NCBI GenBank assembly: GCA_016793305.1
Contig: JAEUHU010000358.1
Span: forward strand, 1-46,564
DNA length: 46,564 bases
Direction of reading: 5' to 3'
Origin: Planctomycetota bacterium
GTDB lineage: Bacteria > Planctomycetota > UBA1135 > UBA2386
The notes beneath the pieces are model-generated. The model worked only from the letters and a program-made list of their open reading frames with translations. It ran no database searches and was not told the DNA's origin. Below are positions 40,561-46,564 of the stretch, piece by piece. Positions within the stretch are counted from its first letter, which is position 1. Each line of letters starts with the position of its first letter. Made by a program: the position numbers and the translations under genes.

Positions 40561-42009
40561 ATGGACTTCTCGCCACGCTCCGCCATCGCCGCGTTCGCCC
40601 GCCGCAGCGCGCTCGGTGCGTTCGTCGGAGGAGCCTTGCAGGCCGGCCTGCCGCTCGGCGTGCTCGCGGCCGGCACGCTGATCGCCCTGCGGCTCGCCGG
40701 GGTGGTGGTGGCCCCGCACCCGCTGTGGGCGCTGGCCGTCGGGCCGCTGCTGCTGGCCGGTCTGTACCGGCTGCGGCGCGATCGCCTGCCGTTCGCGATG
40801 GCCGCCCAGCATCTCGATCGCCGCCTGCAGGCCGGCGGGCTGCTGCTCACCGCCGCCGAAGGCGTGCCGCTGCCGGATGGCTGGTCTGCGACGTTGCAGC
40901 AGCGCTTGCAGGACCGGGCCAAGGTGCAGCCCACGGTGCGCTGGGGCGAACTGCTGCCGCGCCCGCTCGCGGCGCTGCTGCTCGCGGCGGTGGTCGCCTT
41001 CTGGCCGGGCGAGGTCGTGCGGCCGGCCCAGCCGCAGTCGTTCGCCGGGCTCGCGGCGCTCGAACGGCTCGAGACGCAGCTGCAGGACCTGTTGCGTGGC
41101 GAAGTGCCGACGGAGGTCGCCGGCGAACTGCGCGACAAGCTGCAGCAGCTGCAGGAACAGCTCCAGCAAGGGGGGCCGCCCGACTGGCGCGAACTCGACG
41201 AGCTGGCGCAGCGGTTGGGCCGCGAAGGCCTGCTGGCGGCGGCGCGGCGCATGGGCGAAGGCGGCCAGCGTGGCGGAGCGGCGACCGCCGAAGCGGCCAA
41301 GGGGCTCGCCGAAGCCGCCGCGGCGATGCTCGGCGACGCGGCGTTGCGCGAAGGCCTGCCGGCTGGCCTCGCGGCGATGCTCGAACAGGCGGTGCGCCCC
41401 GGTGGGTTGCTCGACCCGCAGCAACTGCTGCGCGACCCGGCGGCGCTGCGGGCGCTCGCGCAGGCACTCGGTGGGGCAGCGCAGCGTTTCCAGGGCGACG
41501 GTGGCGCGGCCCGGCTCGGCAAGGAACAGCTCGCCCGCCTCCAGCAGCTGGTCGGTCGCGCCGGCGACCTCGGCAAGCACCTGATGGTGCGGCAAGGTGA
41601 GCCCGGACGTGGCGGCGAGGCGAACGCAGCGGGCGGGGCCGGCGCCAGCGGGGCCGGCGCCACCGGGGCTGGTAGCGGTGGCCAATCCGGCGCCGACGGT
41701 GGGCCAGGCGGCCTCGGCCGCGGCCCGGGCTTCGCGGCGCTGCGCCTCACCGACGACGCGCAAGGTGGCGCCGATGGTGCGATGGTGCTGCCGCCCGGCG
41801 CCGCGGTGCCGAGCGACTGGGTGCCGATCGCCGAGAACCGCAGCGAGCCCGACGTGGCTCCGGTGCGCAACGACGGGGCGGGCGGGGCCGGCCGTGCCGG
41901 CCTCGGCGGCGCTTCGTGGCAACTGCAACTCGCACCCCGCCATCGCGCGGTGGTGCAGCGCTTCTTCCCCGGCGGCAGCGCCGACGCGACTCCGAAGGTT
42001 CCTCGATGA
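40561..42009 (+). CDS. Membrane protein with helical coiled-coil and Gly-rich region (DUF4175-like)
   Basis: A 482-residue protein with two N-terminal membrane segments (about 20-50 and 55-68) and a further hydrophobic helix (about 132-147). A Gln/Leu/Glu-rich coiled-coil region follows (ERLETQLQDLLRGEV, LRDKLQQLQEQLQQG). Near residues 355-385 is a Gly/Ala-rich stretch. The end APRHRAVVQRFFPGG resembles C-termini I associate with DUF4175-like proteins next to MoxR in planctomycete operons; this is from memory and needs a search. Its TGA overlaps the ATG of moxR, which supports a joint function. Confidence 0.75.
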   Translation: MDFSPRSAIAAFARRSALGAFVGGALQAGLPLGVLAAGTLIALRLAGVVVAPHPLWALAVGPLLLAGLYRLRRDRLPFAMAAQHLDRRLQAGGLLLTAAEGVPLPDGWSATLQQRLQDRAKVQPTVRWGELLPRPLAALLLAAVVAFWPGEVVRPAQPQSFAGLAALERLETQLQDLLRGEVPTEVAGELRDKLQQLQEQLQQGGPPDWRELDELAQRLGREGLLAAARRMGEGGQRGGAATAEAAKGLAEAAAAMLGDAALREGLPAGLAAMLEQAVRPGGLLDPQQLLRDPAALRALAQALGGAAQRFQGDGGAARLGKEQLARLQQLVGRAGDLGKHLMVRQGEPGRGGEANAAGGAGASGAGATGAGSGGQSGADGGPGGLGRGPGFAALRLTDDAQGGADGAMVLPPGAAVPSDWVPIAENRSEPDVAPVRNDGAGGAGRAGLGGASWQLQLAPRHRAVVQRFFPGGSADATPKVPR

Positions 42010-43022
42010 CGACGATGCTCAGCCAGCCCCAGGTGGCACGCGGCCGCGACCTGCTCGCCACCGTGCAGCGCGGCTGCAACGCGGTGCTGTTCGGCCAGCA
42101 GGACCTGATCGACCTGTGCGTGATCGCCCTGTGCGCACGCGGGCACCTGCTGCTCGAAGGCCTGCCGGGGCTCGGCAAGACCGAACTGGTGAAGGCGCTC
42201 GGCCGGCTGCTCGGCCTGTCGTTCCGCCGCATCCAGTTCACGCCCGACCTGCTGCCCGGCGACATCACCGGCGGCCCGGTGCTGCAGGAACGCGGCGGCG
42301 AGCGGCAGTTCGTGTTCCGCCCGGGGCCGCTGTTCGCGAACGTCGTGCTCGCCGACGAGATCAACCGCAGTTCGCCGAAGACGCAGTCGGCGCTGCTCGA
42401 GGCGATGCAGGAACGCAGCGTCACCGTGCTCGGCGAGACGCACCTGCTGCCGAAGCCGTTCTTCGTGCTGGCGACGCAGAACCCGATCGAACTCGAAGGT
42501 ACCTACCCGTTGCCCGAGGCGCAGCTCGACCGCTTCCTGTTCAAGGTCGCGGTGCCGGGTGTGTCGGCCGAGGTGATGACGCAGATCCTGACCGGCCGCC
42601 GCCGCGGCGAACCGCCGGCGCAGAACGCGGCGCTGAGCCCGGCCGAGCTCGACGAACTGTTCGCGCTGGTCGACAGCGTGTTCCTGCCGCAGGCGGTCGC
42701 GAGCTACGTGGCGCGGCTCGTCGCGGCGAGCCATCCTGGGTGCAGCGACGCCCCGGCGCTGGTGCGGCAGCACGTGCGCTACGGTGCCTCGCCGCGCGCG
42801 GCGATCGCGATCGGCGAAGCGGCGCGTGCGGCAGCGCTGCTGGCCGGGCGGCCGAACGTCGACTTCGCCGACGTCGAGCGCGTGGCCCTGCCGGCTCTGG
42901 CGCACCGCCTCGTGCTGCAGCACGGCGCCGCGGTCGCGGGCGTCGACGGCAAGGCGATCGTGCAGGCGTTGCTGGCGCACGTGCCGGCGGTGGCGAAGGC
43001 GCTGCCGGAGGCGGTGCGATGA
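42006..43022 (+). CDS. moxR: MoxR-family AAA+ ATPase
   Basis: A chaperone-like AAA+ ATPase of 338 residues that prepares partner proteins, often metal-binding or VWA proteins. Motifs: Walker A GLPGLGKTE (52-60), Walker B VVLADEINR (113-121, D117/E118), sensor-1-type FFVLATQNPIELEGTYPLPE and the family RVPG-like segment with DRFLFKVAVPG. The C-terminal lid is standard. Overlapping stops and starts join it to the preceding DUF4175-like gene and to the exported membrane protein after it. The usual DUF58/VWA partner is not in this operon. Confidence 0.95.
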   Translation: MTTMLSQPQVARGRDLLATVQRGCNAVLFGQQDLIDLCVIALCARGHLLLEGLPGLGKTELVKALGRLLGLSFRRIQFTPDLLPGDITGGPVLQERGGERQFVFRPGPLFANVVLADEINRSSPKTQSALLEAMQERSVTVLGETHLLPKPFFVLATQNPIELEGTYPLPEAQLDRFLFKVAVPGVSAEVMTQILTGRRRGEPPAQNAALSPAELDELFALVDSVFLPQAVASYVARLVAASHPGCSDAPALVRQHVRYGASPRAAIAIGEAARAAALLAGRPNVDFADVERVALPALAHRLVLQHGAAVAGVDGKAIVQALLAHVPAVAKALPEAVR

Positions 43023-44803
43023 GTGGTCCTCGCGGGGCACGCGTCGCGCGCCGGGGCCGTCGGTGGATCGGGTGGGCGTGGCTCGGGCTCGCCAGCGTGC
43101 TGCCGGCCCAGGAACAGACGCTCGCGGTGCTGGTCGAAGGCCGCCAGGCCGTGACGATGCGCGCGTTCGTGCTGCCCGGATCCGGCTATCGCGCCGGGCT
43201 CGGCTTCGCCGAGGTCACGATCGACAACGTCGACGACCGCGCGCACGAGGTCGAGTGCGAACTGCGCACCGGCTCGTGGAGCCAGGGCAACCAGCGCGTC
43301 ACGCGCGGCCTGCAGATGGGAGCCGGCGAGCGAGCCCACTTCTTCCTGCCGCTGCCGTCGCCGCTGGTGGTGAACACGCTGCTGCTGCGCGTCGACGGCG
43401 AGGAGGCCACCAACCCGATCGGGACGTCCCGCAACGACGCTCCGGTCGGCCTGTTCGTCGGCGATCGCCAGGAGCAGCAGCCGCTGGCCCTGGCGATGCT
43501 CGCGTCGCTGCCGTCCGGCTACGACAAGCACGCGGCGATGGTCGTGGCCGGTTGTCCGACCAGGAACCTGCCGAGCGACTGGCGGCTGATGACCGGCTTC
43601 GACGCGCTGCTGGTCGACGGGGCCGCAGCGCTCGCCGAGGACCAGCAGGAAGCGGTGCGCCGCTACGTGTTCGCCGGCGGTCTGGCCCTGGTCGCGGCGC
43701 CTGGTTCGTTGCCGGCTGGTGGCCTGCGGGCCCTGTTCGCGGGCCGCGACGAAGGCGTCGTCTCGCATGGGCTCGGGCGGCTCGTGGCGATGCCGTCGTT
43801 GGCGAGCAGTGCGGCCAACCCGAGCGAGAGCCGGCGTCGCCTCGGCGAACTCGAACCGCTCGGCTCCGGACCGTTGCCGGTGCCTTCGGTGCTGTCGCGG
43901 CCGCAACCGATCCCTGGACTCGGCGATGCGCCGGTGCGCGGCTTCCTGACCATCATCCTGCTGTTCGCGATCGTCGTCGGGCCGCTGAACTTCATGGTGA
44001 TGCGCCGGCGCCGCCGGCCGCTGCTGGCCCTGGTGACGATCCCGGTGCTCGGCTTCGGCACCACCTTGCTGCTGCTCGGCTACGGGCTCGTGCACGACGG
44101 CTTCGGCATCCGCGGCAGCGTGGTCAGCTGGACGTGCCTCGACCAGGTACGGCACGAGGGCGTCACCGTGGCGGCCAGCACCCTGTTCGCCGGCAGCTCG
44201 CCGCGGCACTTCGAACTCGGCCAGGACGCCCTGGTGCTCGGCGTGCGCAGTGCCCGGTCCGAAGGACGCATCGACCGTTGGTTCCTCGACGCGGGCACGT
44301 TCACGCTCGACGGTGGCGTGCTGCCGTCGCGCACGCCGACGCCGTTGCTGGCCGTGCAGCAGGGGCCGGAGCGGGCCCGCCTGCTGGTGCGCGTCGAGGG
44401 CGAGTCGCTACGGCTGCTCGCCGACGGCGGCGTCGTCGCCGACGGTCAGGTCGTGCTGCGCGACCTGCAGGGCCAGTGGTGGCTCGGCAAGGCGCCGGTG
44501 CTGCAGCGCGCGTCGGCGAACGACGCGACCACGGTCGCCAAGAACCTGGTCGGCCGGCTCGGCGCCCTGCCGGTGCAGATCGACGAGGACGGGATCGGCG
44601 AGGCGACCTACGACGAGGCCACCGGCCAGGGTGTCGTGCACGTCGGGCGGCTCGCCGCGCGGATGGCCGACCTGCCTCCCGGTGGCTACCTGCTGACCAC
44701 CCGGACAGCCCCTTGGCGGAACGGCTTCGGCGTTGCCGTGGCCCACGACGCCGAACGGCACCACGTCAGCGGCCGGCTCGCCGCGGAGGACTTCGTGCGA
44801 TGA
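43019..44803 (+). CDS. Exported membrane protein of MoxR operon, unknown function
   Basis: A 594-residue protein with a positively charged N-terminus and signal-like stretch (GWAWLGLASVLPAQ). A beta-rich outside region runs to about residue 300 (FAEVTIDNVDDRAHEVECEL, FDALLVDGAAALAEDQQEAV). Two membrane segments (about 309-329 FLTIILLFAIVVGPLNFMV and 337-357) flank an Arg-rich turn (MRRRRRP). The remaining 230 residues are a second beta-rich region. The layout resembles the large single proteins beside ABC exporters in bacterial gliding/secretion loci, but I cannot name a family. It overlaps both moxR and the ABC ATPase, so it likely forms one complex with them. Confidence 0.8.
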   Translation: MSGPRGARVARRGRRWIGWAWLGLASVLPAQEQTLAVLVEGRQAVTMRAFVLPGSGYRAGLGFAEVTIDNVDDRAHEVECELRTGSWSQGNQRVTRGLQMGAGERAHFFLPLPSPLVVNTLLLRVDGEEATNPIGTSRNDAPVGLFVGDRQEQQPLALAMLASLPSGYDKHAAMVVAGCPTRNLPSDWRLMTGFDALLVDGAAALAEDQQEAVRRYVFAGGLALVAAPGSLPAGGLRALFAGRDEGVVSHGLGRLVAMPSLASSAANPSESRRRLGELEPLGSGPLPVPSVLSRPQPIPGLGDAPVRGFLTIILLFAIVVGPLNFMVMRRRRRPLLALVTIPVLGFGTTLLLLGYGLVHDGFGIRGSVVSWTCLDQVRHEGVTVAASTLFAGSSPRHFELGQDALVLGVRSARSEGRIDRWFLDAGTFTLDGGVLPSRTPTPLLAVQQGPERARLLVRVEGESLRLLADGGVVADGQVVLRDLQGQWWLGKAPVLQRASANDATTVAKNLVGRLGALPVQIDEDGIGEATYDEATGQGVVHVGRLAARMADLPPGGYLLTTRTAPWRNGFGVAVAHDAERHHVSGRLAAEDFVR

Positions 44804-45738
44804 GCACCCCCTTGCTCGAAGTGCGCAACCTGTGGCGCTCGTACGGCGACGTGCACGCGGTGCGCGACCTGTCGTTCACGATGCAGCGCGGCCAGATCAC
44901 CGGCTTCGTCGGCCCGAACGGGGCCGGCAAGACCACCACGATGCGCATCGCCGCGACACTCGACGTGCCCGACCAGGGCGACGTGTTCGTCGACGGCGTG
45001 TCGGTGCTGGTCGAGCCGCGGCGCACGCGGGAACGGATCGGCTACATGTCCGACCAGTTCCATCCGTACCCGAACCTCGACGTGCTGCAGTACCTCGACT
45101 TCTTCGCGCGGGCGTGCGGGCTGGTCGGCGAACAGCGGCGCCGCACGGTGCAGTCGGTGGCGGCGTTCTGCGGGCTGCTCGAGTTCGCCGAGCGGCCGGC
45201 GACCGGCCTGTCGAAGGGCATGGGCCAGCGCCTGCACCTCGCGAAGACGATGCTGCACGACCCGCAGCTGCTGATCCTCGACGAGCCGGCGGCGGGTCTC
45301 GATCCGCGCGCGCGCATCGAGTTCCGCGCGCTGCTGAAGGAACTCGCCGCGGCCGGCAAGGGCATCCTGATCAGCTCGCACATCCTGCCGGAGCTCGGCG
45401 AGATGTGCGACTCGGTGGTGGTGCTCGAGAAGGGCCAGCGGGTGGTGTCGGGCTCGATCGCCGAGATCCAGCGCAGCGTCGCGCACGAACAGGTGGTGCT
45501 GTTGCGTGTGCTCGGCGACCAGGCCCAGGCCGAGCGCTTCCTGCTGACGCAACCGGGCATCGGCGACGTGGTCCAGGACGGCGTGCGGCTGCGCTTCGGC
45601 TACGCCGGCGACGAGAAGGAGCTGGCCGGGCTGCTGCAGCGCGCGGTGCAGGCCGGGCTGCCGGTGGTCGAGTTCGTGCGCAGCGAGGCGAACCTCGAGG
45701 ACATCTTCCTGAAGACGACGCGGGGGAACCTGCAATGA
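44800..45738 (+). CDS. ABC transporter ATP-binding protein (GldA/NatA-like)
   Basis: An ABC-2-type transporter ATPase of 312 residues. Walker A is GPNGAGKTT (38-46), the Q-loop Gln is Q86 (MSDQFHPYPNL), the signature is LSKGMGQR (137-144; the usual LSGGQ is replaced, as in several ABC-2 drug/gliding exporters), and Walker B is LLILDEP (157-163, with E162 as the catalytic Glu). The H-loop His is in SSHILPELGEM. A C-terminal domain of about 70 residues follows the core. It overlaps the upstream exported membrane protein and, by ATGA, the permease, so the three form an exporter unit. Confidence 0.94.
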   Translation: MSTPLLEVRNLWRSYGDVHAVRDLSFTMQRGQITGFVGPNGAGKTTTMRIAATLDVPDQGDVFVDGVSVLVEPRRTRERIGYMSDQFHPYPNLDVLQYLDFFARACGLVGEQRRRTVQSVAAFCGLLEFAERPATGLSKGMGQRLHLAKTMLHDPQLLILDEPAAGLDPRARIEFRALLKELAAAGKGILISSHILPELGEMCDSVVVLEKGQRVVSGSIAEIQRSVAHEQVVLLRVLGDQAQAERFLLTQPGIGDVVQDGVRLRFGYAGDEKELAGLLQRAVQAGLPVVEFVRSEANLEDIFLKTTRGNLQ

Positions 45739-46564
45739 CGACCACGTCCCCGAGCTCGCTCGGCGAACTCGCCGGAGCTGCCGAGGCACCCGTCGCCACG
45801 CGCTGGTCGCGGTGGTCGGACCGGTTGAACCCGATCCTGGTGCGCGAAGTGCAGCAGGCGATCAAGGGCCGGCTGTTCTCGTTCGCGGTGCTGGTGGCGC
45901 TGGCGCTGACGGTGATCGTCGCCGTGGTCGTGACCAGCGAGTTCGAACCCGGCGGCAAGGCCGGCCGGAACGCGTTCGAGTACGGCCTCGCGATCCTGGT
46001 GCCGCTCGTGCTGTTCGTGGTGCCGATGCAGGCCTACCACTCGATGCGGCTCGAACTGCGAGGAGGCATCGTCGAACAGTTGCTGCTGACCAGGCTGAGT
46101 CCGCGCCGCATCCTGCTCGGCAAGCTGCAGGCGGCGATGGTGCAGTTCACGCTCTACCTGGCGGTGGTGGCGCCGCTGCTGGCGACCAGCTACCTGCTGC
46201 GCGGCGTCGACCTGCCGACCATCGTGGTCACCCTGCTGTTCGCCGGGCTGTTCTGTGCGACCGCGACCATGCTGACGGTGTCGTCGGCGGCGCAGTCGGT
46301 GCTGCCGGCCCTGCAGGCGGTGGCGACGCTCGGTACCGCGTTCGGCCTCGGCATCGGCACGTTCGGGCTGATCGGCTTCGTGGTCAGCGGCGAGTTCGTC
46401 GAGATGGTCGGCTGGCTGCTGCGCGGGCCGTTGTGGGCCGCCGGCTCGGCGGTCACGCTGCTGTGTGCGTTCGGTTCGGTGCTGGCGGCGCTGGCGGCGC
46501 GCGCCTTCCTGTTGCACGCGTTCGAGAACAAGGCGACGCCGTTCCGGGTGGCGTTGTTCGTGGC
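45735..46564 (+). CDS. ABC-2 type transporter permease (3' end cut off)
   Basis: The membrane partner of the preceding ATPase. The visible 276 residues begin MTTTSPSSLGELAG and continue into a coupling segment NPILVREVQQAIKGRLFSF. Hydrophobic segments follow at about 50-70, 82-98, 135-158, 160-180, 190-215 and 235-258. Between the second and third lies YHSMRLELRGGIVEQLLLTR with LSPRRILLGK, which is typical of ABC-2 permeases near the cytoplasmic gate. The ATG overlaps the ATPase stop. The gene runs off the right edge, so its end and any further operon members are not seen. Confidence 0.9.
   Translation, partial: MTTTSPSSLGELAGAAEAPVATRWSRWSDRLNPILVREVQQAIKGRLFSFAVLVALALTVIVAVVVTSEFEPGGKAGRNAFEYGLAILVPLVLFVVPMQAYHSMRLELRGGIVEQLLLTRLSPRRILLGKLQAAMVQFTLYLAVVAPLLATSYLLRGVDLPTIVVTLLFAGLFCATATMLTVSSAAQSVLPALQAVATLGTAFGLGIGTFGLIGFVVSGEFVEMVGWLLRGPLWAAGSAVTLLCAFGSVLAALAARAFLLHAFENKATPFRVALFV

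Overview
The window is GC-rich (third codon positions almost all G or C) and densely packed, with many ATGA or GTGA stop/start overlaps and frequent GTG starts. It encodes a diderm envelope: a BamA-type outer-membrane protein, a TolC-type channel and several exported lipoproteins. It also has an ECF sigma factor coupled to a Ser/Thr kinase with a C-terminal repeat domain, a second ECF sigma with a large membrane partner, and a secreted PKD protein with a GCPGSLGxP-type tail. Together these point to a high-GC member of Planctomycetota. That placement is inference from gene content. No rRNA, tRNA, CRISPR array or insertion sequence was seen.

Layout. 1-4301 (minus): tripartite efflux operon, TolC-like channel, then HlyD/MacA-like lipoprotein adaptor, then MacB/LolD-like ATPase running off the left edge. 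4438-9923 (plus): stand-alone CoaB, FtsK, and an FtsK paralogue that keeps the membrane and gamma domains but has no motor. 10106-16025 (plus): overlapping operon of dnaB, a bamA-like gene, a Nudix hydrolase, a LOG-family hydrolase and an inositol-monophosphatase-family enzyme. 16048-18753 (minus): SOUL-domain protein, DUF342/FapA-like protein and two-CBS protein. 18861-21145 (plus): HDOD protein and soluble transhydrogenase. 21165-21941 (minus): ChaN-like lipoprotein. 21970-23874 (plus): SDR oxidoreductase and a barrel-like lipoprotein. 24076-24852 (minus): uncharacterised protein. 25023-27313 (plus): ECF sigma and its probable anti-sigma partner. 27326-28318 (minus): RluA-type pseudouridine synthase. 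28407-34368 (plus): PKD protein, M14 peptidase, internally deleted serine hydrolase, small lipoprotein. 34520-37695 (plus): ECF sigma and Ser/Thr kinase. 37778-40455 (plus): unknown secreted protein and a CDF metal transporter. 40561-46564 (plus): DUF4175-like protein, MoxR ATPase, exported membrane protein, ABC ATPase and ABC permease cut by the right edge.

The best candidate for something undescribed is the motorless FtsK paralogue at 8229-9923. Next are the dyad-symmetric elements in front of the two ECF sigma genes (24936-24975 and 34456-34498), a hairpin that would hide a ribosome binding site at 15217-15239, and the serine hydrolase that has lost its middle third. No stretch over 300 bases lacks a gene; the longest gap is 8004-8228.
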